Below the pieces are notes generated by a model. That model saw only the letters and a list, made by a program, of their open reading frames with translations. It was not told where the DNA came from and made no database searches. Below are positions 19,845 through 28,526 of a stretch of 48,251 bases of DNA, in pieces (within the stretch, counting starts at the first letter, position 1; each line of letters starts with the position of its first letter). This stretch comes from Candidatus Adlerbacteria bacterium (GTDB taxonomy: Bacteria > Patescibacteriota > Minisyncoccia > Phycocordibacterales > SBAW01). The DNA lies in the NCBI GenBank assembly GCA_003135635.1, contig PLCJ01000003.1, positions 117,087 to 165,337 on the forward strand, given 5' to 3'. A program made the translations under genes and the position numbers.

Positions 19845-21059
19845 TTAAGCACGAGCGCGATTAATTTGGGAAGTGATGAAATCATCTACTCTTGAAGAAG
19901 AATCCGTTACTGGGTGAGCTAGTCTAGGTGTAATTACTTGTATAGGTTTCTCATCGGTCACAGCAACCACAGTTGCCGGGGTGCCGAAAAGAAAAGTTCT
20001 AAGCCAAGCGACGACACGATTCTGGACGCGCTTTACCACAATAAGGTACGCACCAACCAAGCACCAGAGAATGAGAAACGACCAATAGACAACGGTGCCC
20101 ACAGGCCCAAGATCAAGACCAGTGTAGGGTACTTGAGAAAGTGCCACATAAGGAGTCGTTGGATTGTTATAGACTATCGGTGCAATATAATTGTTGACAG
20201 ATACTGCCGCAGAGCAAGTCACTTGTTGACCGTTCTGACCATAGAAGGTGCCCGTATAAGTGGTGCTTTGTGTTGGATACACTAGCGTTGAGCCACTTTG
20301 ACCAACCGAACCGACATAGCTTATGGAACCAGAGTTAACATACTGTGTATTCCAACTGAGTGTCACTGGCTGGTTATACTGCACAGCGGTCGGTGATGCC
20401 GTTAGAGTACAACTTGGATAGTTATAGGTTGGAGTGGGATAGTTATACGCGACTGGATAAGAGGGAGCGGGAGGCGGATAGTTATACACGATTGGAGCAG
20501 GAGCAGGAGGCGGCTGTGAAATCGTGATTACATTGTTATTTGTATTGTTATTGTTGTTTACATTAGTATTGGTCACTACGGTTGGTGAAGATGCTTGTAT
20601 AGGCTGTTGGAAATAATTTGGCATCTGGTAAGACGGGTAAGAGTAACCATAGTTTGTATAGTACGGGTTTGAGTAAGAAGGAGTTGAGTAAGAAGAAGAA
20701 TAGCCGCATCCGCCACCACAGTTTCCGTAGTCGACATATCCATTACTAATCCCGCTTGGATCATATATGGTGTTATAAGGATCACCGGGAAGACTTGTTT
20801 GGCCATTTGGATTACCCCAAGTATTATTCGGAATCAGTCCAGAAGCATAAGGATCAGTGCCATAGCTAGGCTGGCTGGTGTAGTCAGGTGAGGTATTAGC
20901 AAATGGATCAGTGCTCGGGTCACAGGAGTAATCGCCACAGTCTTGTGCATGGGCGGTTTGCACGTGCAAAATAGGAAACATAATAAGAAATGCCACGGCA
21001 ATTACCATGTAAAACGACCAAGACAAGCTCTGTTGCAACGATAAAGTAAAAGTTTTCAT
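19845..21059 (-). CDS. Secreted, Tyr/Pro/Ser/Asn-rich surface protein with Ig-like domain, VPYTG + TM sorting-signal-like region and about 75-aa cytoplasmic tail
   Basis: N-terminal signal sequence (..AVAFLIMFPILHVQTAHAQD); low-complexity YPSY/NNNN region; CTLTASPTAVQYNQPVTLSWN...C Ig-like segment; VPYTGLDLGPVGTVVYWSFLILWCLVGAYLIVVKR. Confidence 0.75.
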   Translation of the reverse strand: MKTFTLSLQQSLSWSFYMVIAVAFLIMFPILHVQTAHAQDCGDYSCDPSTDPFANTSPDYTSQPSYGTDPYASGLIPNNTWGNPNGQTSLPGDPYNTIYDPSGISNGYVDYGNCGGGCGYSSSYSTPSYSNPYYTNYGYSYPSYQMPNYFQQPIQASSPTVVTNTNVNNNNNTNNNVITISQPPPAPAPIVYNYPPPAPSYPVAYNYPTPTYNYPSCTLTASPTAVQYNQPVTLSWNTQYVNSGSISYVGSVGQSGSTLVYPTQSTTYTGTFYGQNGQQVTCSAAVSVNNYIAPIVYNNPTTPYVALSQVPYTGLDLGPVGTVVYWSFLILWCLVGAYLIVVKRVQNRVVAWLRTFLFGTPATVVAVTDEKPIQVITPRLAHPVTDSSSRVDDFITSQINRARA

Positions 21060-21086
21060 AAGACTATTTTGATAATTAACCTACTT

Positions 21087-21115
21087 GTAATACCACCTAC
21101 TAATAATTTTGTCAA
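21087..21115 (-). promoter_or_regulatory. Promoter of the 404-aa surface protein: TTGACA-17-TATTAC
   Basis: Minus TTGACA at 21110-21115, TATTAC at 21087-21092. Confidence 0.5.
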
Positions 21116-21192
21116 GAACCGAACGATATTCTAACTATTTGGAAACTTCCCTTGAGAATCTTCCAAATTTTAAAATTCGTTTGTTGATAAAG

Positions 21193-21236
21193 ATCGGGGG
21201 GAGCACGCAGTGTTGTTACCACGTGCTCCGACCGAT
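21193..21236 (-). terminator. Two-step hairpin (ATCGG..GGAGCACG / CGTGCTCC..CCGAT) downstream of the 388-aa ORF; possible terminator
   Basis: 5 bp + 2x2 internal loop + 8 bp stem, 14-nt loop; only a weak U-tract follows on the minus strand. Confidence 0.45.
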
Positions 21237-21282
21237 ACTAGGGATTATCTAAGCTCCGAAATGCCATCCTGTCTCCTAAGAG

Positions 21283-22449
21283 TTAATGACGGCCGCGTTC
21301 GAAAGCTTCGCCGACTGCCCCTAACAGCTCGGCGAAGACGTAGTTTCCTTGGTATTGACTTGAGGGTGCGAAGTGCAACCCCGTCTGCCAGTTACCGTAC
21401 GGAGACGCGTCTTTGGTCAAGATCGCGATCTTCCGGTTGAAGACCACGTTGACTTTTCCAGGATGGAACTCTCCTGCCCGGTAGCGACGTTGCGCTTCAT
21501 TAATCGCTCGCCGCGCTTCGGCGAGGTCGATCTCGTATCCCTGGCCCGTGGGGCTACCTTCGAGGCACAAGTGCACTCGAAGCGCATTCACGATATCGCA
21601 AGGAAATCCATAAAACCGACGTTGGTCGTTATATCCGATAATGAAGTGTCCCGAAGGTCTGCCGTTGATATCAATACGGAGTGTTTGGGGTCTATTGAAT
21701 CCGCGCACTTCCGCACCTAACCAACAGTCCATTTCCATCTTCGGCAACAACACAACTGGCGCAGGAGCCTGAATTGGTGCTTGCGTAGGTGCGACTGGCG
21801 GAGCTGTGCATATCACAGATACGTCAGCAACGGCCGAAGCTGTTGCATTCGCTATCATGGATCGGCCAACGTTTTCGTCCTTTCTGGCGACCTCCGTCGC
21901 TGAGACATGAGGTACACCATCCTGACCTATGCAAGTCGCCTTCGCTTTCGCATCGGCGTAAGCTAGAGCGATCGGTTTTAATGGTTGCGGTGTTACTACG
22001 ACCGCAACTTGCTTTACTGCCTTGTTGGCAACATTGCCGCTGCGCAGGTCGATGACGGGAACGTTCCCGTCGTATAGGGCAAAGCCCGGACCGAGCTTGG
22101 AATCGTCGAACGTCCGTGTAATGACCCTGCAGCTGTTCCAACCCAGCGCGCTTGTTAAAAGCGGCCCGGAAGGAACTGGCTTTGATGTCAACCCTTGTAC
22201 GTAACTGACAAGATGATCCAGAGGTACGTCTAGCTCCTCGGCATACTGCCGAGGAGTGGCGGCACATGGATATCCTTTCAGCCGCACCGTGCCGTTCGAG
22301 CGCTGCTCGAAGGACTGTTCTAGCTGGTTCAGAAGCTCGACCTTCCCGCTGGGGCTATTCGAGATATTGGACATCTTGATGAGGCTCTCCGCCTCAGATA
22401 CGCTCCCCAACAGGAGGAAGAGCACGAAGCCGCTGAGAAGACTCTTCAC
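21283..22449 (-). CDS. Secreted protein of unknown function (388 aa, GTG start, signal peptide)
   Basis: MKSLLSGFVLFLLLGSVSEAES signal peptide; strong SD-like AGGAGAAAGGAT before the GTG; no recognised family. Confidence 0.65.
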   Translation of the reverse strand: MKSLLSGFVLFLLLGSVSEAESLIKMSNISNSPSGKVELLNQLEQSFEQRSNGTVRLKGYPCAATPRQYAEELDVPLDHLVSYVQGLTSKPVPSGPLLTSALGWNSCRVITRTFDDSKLGPGFALYDGNVPVIDLRSGNVANKAVKQVAVVVTPQPLKPIALAYADAKAKATCIGQDGVPHVSATEVARKDENVGRSMIANATASAVADVSVICTAPPVAPTQAPIQAPAPVVLLPKMEMDCWLGAEVRGFNRPQTLRIDINGRPSGHFIIGYNDQRRFYGFPCDIVNALRVHLCLEGSPTGQGYEIDLAEARRAINEAQRRYRAGEFHPGKVNVVFNRKIAILTKDASPYGNWQTGLHFAPSSQYQGNYVFAELLGAVGEAFERGRH

Positions 22450-22541
22450 GACTTATCCTTTCTCCTCTCCTTTCAGGGGAGGAAACATGTGTAGTGTTAA
22501 TGTACTATCCTCGCGCTTTACGAGGACGTATCCAATCACGC

Positions 22542-23201
22542 TTACTGCGTGAACGGATACGTTCCCACAAAATCTGCTGTTACTACAAACCGATCTGTCT
22601 TTTCGCCAAATGAATCACAAGTTACAAGAGTAAGATGCTGACCAGCTTGCGTGAGATCTACAACATCTTGTGTAGCGCTTGCAAGTTTAACGGAGACTAC
22701 GGTGTAGCGATATTCCGCTGTAGCTGAATAGACACTGACGATATTCCCTTCCTTCAGATTCTGAATGCCATCAAACGTTTTGTACATTTGATCGTTCAAA
22801 ATGGGCAGATAGCTTGAATGACCGAATATGAGCACGGTGCCACTTTCTCCCAAATCTGCCGAGGTCGGATAACGTACGGCACCTATGAGGAGTGCCTTAT
22901 CCAGCGTAGCTGTATCAGTTGAAGTTGGATTTGATACTTTGACATCAAGTTTGATGTCTTGAGCAACAATCCGTACTGGATATTCACCTTGACCTTGCGG
23001 AATACTCTTTGGTGACGCTGCTTGGATAGACTGCGCAGTGTTGGCGCTTTGAGTATCTGCAGAAGTAATCGTAGGATCAGGATTTGCACCTACAAGGACA
23101 AGAAAGAGAAATGTCGCAGAAAACAAGCCTACAAATGTAAGCGAGAACTGGCCGCGACGAGCGGTGACCTCTTTTATTGCTCCAGGGTACTCTTTTTGCA
23201 T
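22542..23201 (-). CDS. Sortase family transpeptidase
   Basis: N-terminal TM anchor; GESGTVLIFGHSSYLP (His), LTLVTCDSFGEKTDRFVV (TxTC Cys and downstream Arg). Confidence 0.88.
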   Translation of the reverse strand: MQKEYPGAIKEVTARRGQFSLTFVGLFSATFLFLVLVGANPDPTITSADTQSANTAQSIQAASPKSIPQGQGEYPVRIVAQDIKLDVKVSNPTSTDTATLDKALLIGAVRYPTSADLGESGTVLIFGHSSYLPILNDQMYKTFDGIQNLKEGNIVSVYSATAEYRYTVVSVKLASATQDVVDLTQAGQHLTLVTCDSFGEKTDRFVVTADFVGTYPFTQ

Positions 23202-23242
23202 ATGACTGCCTCTTTCATAGGGCTCTATTGGGAAGCGTCTAT

Positions 23243-23271
23243 ATGCTACACTATATAACTATATTTGTCAA
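23243..23271 (-). promoter_or_regulatory. Proximal sortase promoter TTGACA-17-TAGCAT
   Basis: Minus TTGACA 23266-23271, TAGCAT 23243-23248; about 40 nt before the sortase ATG. Confidence 0.5.
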
Positions 23272-23325
23272 GTACCATCTGTAAGGACCTGCGCGAAGTA
23301 CTTTTTGAGATTAATTCTAGAGTAG

Positions 23326-23353
23326 AGTCTACATTATATATTATATTTGTCAA
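23326..23353 (-). promoter_or_regulatory. Distal sortase promoter TTGACA-16-TAGACT
   Basis: Minus TTGACA 23348-23353, TAGACT 23326-23331; near-duplicate of the proximal element. Confidence 0.4.
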
Positions 23354-23364
23354 GCTTTGCATGC

Positions 23365-23393
23365 TTGACAATAAAGATACGGCGTGATACGGT
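23365..23393 (+). promoter_or_regulatory. Divergent promoter for the CARDB-like protein: TTGACA-17-(TGA)TACGGT
   Basis: Plus TTGACA 23365-23370, TACGGT 23388-23393, ATG at 23403. Confidence 0.45.
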
Positions 23394-23402
23394 AGCGCCC
23401 TT

Positions 23403-24476
23403 ATGCAAAAGGATATTGATGCTCCTGCCACCCCATACAAGGACACATTTTTACGTGTTGTTGCGATTATTGGCCTTATTGCTCTTATCATTCTTGGGGC
23501 TTGGGGCATTATTCAAATTGTTTTTAACCTGCCCTCTCTCTTCGGGAGTGTCGGCGACAAAACTCAAACTCTATTCGCACCCGCATCAAAAACCGAATCA
23601 GTAGTGGTTACCCTACCCGCGACCGCATCTTCTGGAGAACCGTTCACCATATCTTGGATACACCAAAACTCTCCTTCGGGTGATTTCGCCTACACTATTT
23701 CATACTCTTGCAGCACTGGACTCTCGCTCAAGGCTCCAACACCAACGGGAATATTTCAGTCAGTCCCCTGCGCAACACCGTTTGATTACACAAATGCAAC
23801 TCAAAACATGCAGGTAGTGCCAACCGTGACTACATCTAACTCGCTCTCTGCGGTAATTTCTGTGTCCGCAATTTCTCTTGCAAACGGCGCTGTCACTACA
23901 ACTGGCAGCAGCACTATCACCATATCTCCTTCTCAAAATAGCCCAGCAGTGGCGACACCCATACCCACTACTCCATTGCCGGCACAAAAACCCGCTGTAA
24001 TTAAAAAAGTTACTACAGTTGCTCGGTCTTATTCCAATCCAAACGGTACACCCGATCTAGCAGTACAAATTATTTCCGTCATACCAGAAGGTAATGGTCT
24101 TACTTCGGTTGAATTTGCTATTGAAAACCTGGGCAATAAAGCAACACCGTACGGCTGGACATTTGCTGCCAACTTGCCAGTTGGGTATGCCTATACCTAC
24201 TACTCCCAACCCCAGCGGGCACTCTATCCTGGGGGCAGGATTATATACACGCTTACTTTTAGTGGGGCAAACAACAACCAAATGCCGTATACCAGCGGGT
24301 GCTACACTCAAGGGCAAATTACTTATCCTTCGTACCAGAATTGTTATGGCTACAGCAATCCAATATATGCCACCAACGGTACGGTCACAATCACGGTTGA
24401 TCCTGGTAATCTCATCTACGAGACAAATAAAGCAAACAACACCGCTAGTGTCAGCGTCCCTGTTACTACCTACTAA
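23403..24476 (+). CDS. Membrane-anchored extracellular protein with C-terminal CARDB-like domain
   Basis: TM RVVAIIGLIALIILGAWGIIQIVF; C-terminal TPDLAVQIISVIPEGNGLTSVEFAIENLGN...GNLIYETNKANNTASVSVPV. Confidence 0.7.
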   Translation: MQKDIDAPATPYKDTFLRVVAIIGLIALIILGAWGIIQIVFNLPSLFGSVGDKTQTLFAPASKTESVVVTLPATASSGEPFTISWIHQNSPSGDFAYTISYSCSTGLSLKAPTPTGIFQSVPCATPFDYTNATQNMQVVPTVTTSNSLSAVISVSAISLANGAVTTTGSSTITISPSQNSPAVATPIPTTPLPAQKPAVIKKVTTVARSYSNPNGTPDLAVQIISVIPEGNGLTSVEFAIENLGNKATPYGWTFAANLPVGYAYTYYSQPQRALYPGGRIIYTLTFSGANNNQMPYTSGCYTQGQITYPSYQNCYGYSNPIYATNGTVTITVDPGNLIYETNKANNTASVSVPVTTY

Positions 24477-24490
24477 AAATTCTTTTTCTT

Positions 24491-26524
24491 CTAGATATCG
24501 AGGTTTGCCAACTTGGCATTGCTTTGGATGAATGACTTGCGAGAAGAGACATCTTCGCCCATAAGAATATCAAATATTCTGTCTGCATCCGCTGCATCCT
24601 CAATGGTTACCTGTTTAAGAACTCTTCGCGCGGGATCCATGGTGGTTTCCCAGAGCTCTTCTGGATTCATCTCGCCGAGACCTTTGTACCGTTGAATATG
24701 TACTTTGACCTTTTTTGATTTCACTTCTTCTACTTCTTCAGGGACTTCCTGCCCTGATGGCTCTTCTTCAATCTCAGCTTCAGTGCCTACAATGCGAATT
24801 TTCTCCTCATCGGAGTAGGTATACATTACTTCCTTCCCTCGTTTGATTTTATACAGCGGAGGCTGAGCGATGTAGAGAAACCCGCCTTCGATCACTGGCC
24901 TGAAATGTCGAAAGAAAAGGGTGAGCAATAACGTTCGGATATGCGCACCGTCAACATCGGCGTCAGTCGCAATAATTACTTTATGATAGCGAAGTTTGCT
25001 TATGTCGAATATATCCCCTATTGCCGTGCCGAGAGCCAGGATAAGGTGCTTGATTTCTTGCGAGGCCAACATTTTATCGAGCCGTGCACGTTCAACATTA
25101 AGAATCTTCCCCCGTAAAGGGAGTATCGCCTGCGTGCGGCGATCGCGACCCTGTTTTGAAGAACCCCCAGCTGAATCTCCTTCAACTATGAAAAGCTCCG
25201 ATTCTGATGCCTCTTTAGTTTGACAATCCGCAAGCTTCCCGGGCAAACCAAACCCTTCAAGCGCTCCTTTGCGCAGCACCGATTCCTTCGCCGCTTTTGC
25301 CGCCTTGCGGGCCTTAAGTGCCAATACTACTTTGCCCATAATCCCCCTCGCATCCTCTGGATTTTCTTCAAGAAATGTTGAAAATGCGCTGCTCATGACT
25401 GCATCGACGGCACCTCGGGCTTCTACAGAGCCGAGTTTTCCTTTTGTTTGACCCTCAAACTGAATTTCGGCCAGCTTTACCGAAATAACCGCAGTCAATC
25501 CCTCAAGCACATCTTCTCCATTGAAGTTTTCCTCATTTTCCTTAAGAGCATTACTTTGGCGTGCATAGGCATTGAGCGTACGCGTGAGCGCCGTGCGAAA
25601 GCCCGTAATATGCGTACCTCCTTCACTATTGAAGATATTGTTTGCAAAAGGAAAAACGCGGGAAGAAATGTCATCCACGTATTGGAGTGCTATTTCAACG
25701 GCAACTCCATCCTGTTCTTTTTCTATATAGAAAATATTTTTATGAACCGGCTTTTGGTGGCGACTGTAAAAAGCAACCAGTGAGCGCAATCCTCCCTCAA
25801 AGTAGAATGTTTGTGATGGACACTCGAGCAGATTCTCTCGCATGTAGAGCGTCTTGCCCGCTTCTGGCAACTTTACCGTAGTTCCTCTTGCATCAACAAT
25901 ACTGATCCGCAATCCCTTCACCAGATAGGCCTGTTCACGTAAGTGGGCAACAATCTTTTCAAAATCAAAATTGATTACATTAAAAATCTCACTGTCAGGG
26001 GAAAATGAGATTACGGTACCATGGAGCTTTGAGCTGCCAATCTTTTTAACCGCAGACTTCTTTTTGCCCCGCGAGTATTCCTGGACATACGCACCGTCTT
26101 CTCGATACACTTCCGCGCGCAGATACGTTGAGAGTGCATTGACCACCGACACGCCCACTCCATGAAGACCGCCAGCGACCTTATATCCTTCTCCGCCAAA
26201 TTTGGCTCCGGCATGCAGAAGGGTCATGACCGTTTCAAGCGCAGACACTTTGGTTTGAGCATGGACATCAATGGGGATACCACGTCCATTATCAGAAACG
26301 CGAACAATATTGTCCGGTAGAAGCACCACTTCAATGTCATCGGAAAAACCACCCATAGCCTCATCCCGGGAATTATCAAAAACTTCCCAGACGAGATGGT
26401 GGAGGCCATCTGGCCCCGTAGTACCAATGTACATACCAGGGCGCCTTCGTACTGCCTCTAGACCTTCAAGCACGGTTATATCCGCCGCGCTGTAGGAGCC
26501 TTTTTTTAGCTTTTCTTGAGCCAC
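24491..26524 (-). CDS. gyrB: DNA gyrase subunit B
   Basis: GLEAVRRRPGMYIGTTGPDGLHHLVWEVFDNSRDEAMGG; LFIVEGDSAGGSSKQGRDRRTQAILPLRGKILNVERA; QRYKGLGEMNPEELWETTMDP. Confidence 0.96.
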   Translation of the reverse strand: MAQEKLKKGSYSAADITVLEGLEAVRRRPGMYIGTTGPDGLHHLVWEVFDNSRDEAMGGFSDDIEVVLLPDNIVRVSDNGRGIPIDVHAQTKVSALETVMTLLHAGAKFGGEGYKVAGGLHGVGVSVVNALSTYLRAEVYREDGAYVQEYSRGKKKSAVKKIGSSKLHGTVISFSPDSEIFNVINFDFEKIVAHLREQAYLVKGLRISIVDARGTTVKLPEAGKTLYMRENLLECPSQTFYFEGGLRSLVAFYSRHQKPVHKNIFYIEKEQDGVAVEIALQYVDDISSRVFPFANNIFNSEGGTHITGFRTALTRTLNAYARQSNALKENEENFNGEDVLEGLTAVISVKLAEIQFEGQTKGKLGSVEARGAVDAVMSSAFSTFLEENPEDARGIMGKVVLALKARKAAKAAKESVLRKGALEGFGLPGKLADCQTKEASESELFIVEGDSAGGSSKQGRDRRTQAILPLRGKILNVERARLDKMLASQEIKHLILALGTAIGDIFDISKLRYHKVIIATDADVDGAHIRTLLLTLFFRHFRPVIEGGFLYIAQPPLYKIKRGKEVMYTYSDEEKIRIVGTEAEIEEEPSGQEVPEEVEEVKSKKVKVHIQRYKGLGEMNPEELWETTMDPARRVLKQVTIEDAADADRIFDILMGEDVSSRKSFIQSNAKLANLDI

Positions 26525-26623
26525 AAAATATATAAGCCTCGAAAGGCTTTGTTTTATTCTAGCAGAAAAGGACTCATATTGAAAGGGGCAAAATGGGGAA
26601 AATAGGCCTTAAAATATGATCAA

Positions 26624-28525
26624 TTATCGAACCACCAACCCTCTTTTGTACAGTGCCGCAGCAATTTTTTCCATTACCGTGTGTACCTCTACTTCTGTAA
26701 GTGTGCGCTCGAAAGATTGAAAGATTAGACGAAAAGCGAGTGACACTTTTCCCTCTTTTTCAAAGCGGTCAAATACATCCAACCGCACTAATAGACTGCC
26801 TGCCTCAGCAGAAATTAGGGTACGCACTTCCTCTTCTTCGCTCTCTTGAGACACCCAAAGTGCAATATCTCGCACAATGTAGGGATATTTTGAAAATGGA
26901 TGGTATTGCTTGTCAGAAGAGAGCGGAAAATGCTCGTAGAGGGTAGGAGTTGGGCTGGAGATAATGAGATTCTCTAGATCAATTTCTACACTTTCCTCCC
27001 CTCCTGTAGCCTCTGGAAGCGGAAGACTCAGCGTTATAGATAATTCTTTCAGTATGTCTGGGGCAGTTTTTTTAAAAGATTTTCCTGGGAGTGCTCCAAT
27101 AGCAAGAAAGATTTTTTCTTCATTCTGGGGAAACACTGCCCCTATTTCAAATAACAGCACCCCATCAAGTCCCAGCAGCTCCTTATTTCGCTCATTTTTA
27201 CGGAGCGCTTCTTGCATTGCGGGAAGTAAGCTTTGCCGTAGGTAGGGAGTACTGCTCTCTACTTTATTGAGAACCGCTCGAACTCCTTGGGCAGTAAATA
27301 GAGAGGTATATATTTCAGAAAATCCACGAGAGATAAGAAATTCGCGTATCCGTTCACTCCAGTAGAAATTTTTGTTTATCTCTGGAGTTTTGCCGGAGGG
27401 AGGTAAATTGACCGTGGGAATTTTTTCATATCCAACGATACGAGCGATCTCTTCCGTCAAATCCTCCGGGAGAGAAATATCAAGTCGCTCAAATGGCACG
27501 GTAACCGCAAATGTTTGATGATTTTCTGTAAACAGAAACCCAAGCCGGGTGAACACCCCCGCGACCGCATCTTGGCTCAACTCTCCTCCTAATATTTTAT
27601 TTGTTTCTGCGAGCGAAATAGTTACGGGCGCGTATTTTTTGGGATGGGGGTACACATCAACAAACCCGACTATCTCCCCTCCCGCCAGCTGCACAATCAT
27701 ATCAACCGCTGCTTGTATGCCGTATGCGGCGAGTTCGGGAGAAATAACCTGCTCAAAACGTGTACTCGCATCCGTGCGTAATTTAAGCGCCGCGGCGGTC
27801 CTGCGGACCGATGCACCGTCAAAGTTGGCAGACTCAATAATGATATTTTTCGTCGCTTCAGTTATTGCCGCAGGCATGCCGCCTTTTATTCCTGCAACGC
27901 CAATGGGTTCATCATCATTTTGATCAGCAATGATAAGCATTGAGCTGGTCAATTCATACTTCATTCCATCGAGTGCTTGCATCTGTTCACCCGAACGAGC
28001 ACTGCGTACCGCAATAGCATACTTCCCATTTTTTTGAATGAGCTTGCCCGCATCAAATGCGTGTAAGGGTTGCCCCGTGTTAAACATGACAAAGTTCATC
28101 GCATCAACGACATTGTTTATTGAGCGCTGGCCGATTGCTTCCAACCTTTCTTTGAGCCATTGTGACGAAGGGCCGACTTTTACTCCTTTTATATATCCGG
28201 CGATATAGCGACTACAGGTATCTGTGTGTATAGAGACTGAAATAACATCCGTTACGGGCTCAAGGCGTGGTTCATGCGCAAAGGGGTCATGGATTAAGGG
28301 AATGTTTAAAATTGCCGAGATCTCCTTGGCAATTCCGCGATGAGAAAGACAGTCATGTCCACGATTGGGAGTGATTTTGACCTCAAGCACATGGTCTCCT
28401 AGCACTTTTTGAAGACTCTCAACCTCAAATACATGAAAGGTCAACGCTTCTTGAAGCTTCTCGGCGGAAGGTAGTTCAATATCAAAAAACTTTTGCAACC
28501 AATAATGAGAAATTTTCATGTGCAA
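26624..28525 (-). CDS. pheT: Phenylalanyl-tRNA synthetase beta subunit, lacking the EMAPII-like domain
   Basis: MKISHYWLQKFFD...LEVKITPNRGHDCLSHRGIAKEISAIL; B5 and FDX-ACB regions present. Confidence 0.94.
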   Translation of the reverse strand: MHMKISHYWLQKFFDIELPSAEKLQEALTFHVFEVESLQKVLGDHVLEVKITPNRGHDCLSHRGIAKEISAILNIPLIHDPFAHEPRLEPVTDVISVSIHTDTCSRYIAGYIKGVKVGPSSQWLKERLEAIGQRSINNVVDAMNFVMFNTGQPLHAFDAGKLIQKNGKYAIAVRSARSGEQMQALDGMKYELTSSMLIIADQNDDEPIGVAGIKGGMPAAITEATKNIIIESANFDGASVRRTAAALKLRTDASTRFEQVISPELAAYGIQAAVDMIVQLAGGEIVGFVDVYPHPKKYAPVTISLAETNKILGGELSQDAVAGVFTRLGFLFTENHQTFAVTVPFERLDISLPEDLTEEIARIVGYEKIPTVNLPPSGKTPEINKNFYWSERIREFLISRGFSEIYTSLFTAQGVRAVLNKVESSTPYLRQSLLPAMQEALRKNERNKELLGLDGVLLFEIGAVFPQNEEKIFLAIGALPGKSFKKTAPDILKELSITLSLPLPEATGGEESVEIDLENLIISSPTPTLYEHFPLSSDKQYHPFSKYPYIVRDIALWVSQESEEEEVRTLISAEAGSLLVRLDVFDRFEKEGKVSLAFRLIFQSFERTLTEVEVHTVMEKIAAALYKRGLVVR

Positions 28526-28526
28526 A

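Noticed and set aside
21191-21200. AGATCGG string at the edge of the unusual 21.2-22.5 kb segment, resembling the start of a sequencing adapter
   Set aside because: Only 7 nt match, and it is part of a self-complementary hairpin (pairs with CCGAT at 21232-21236); no longer adapter match.
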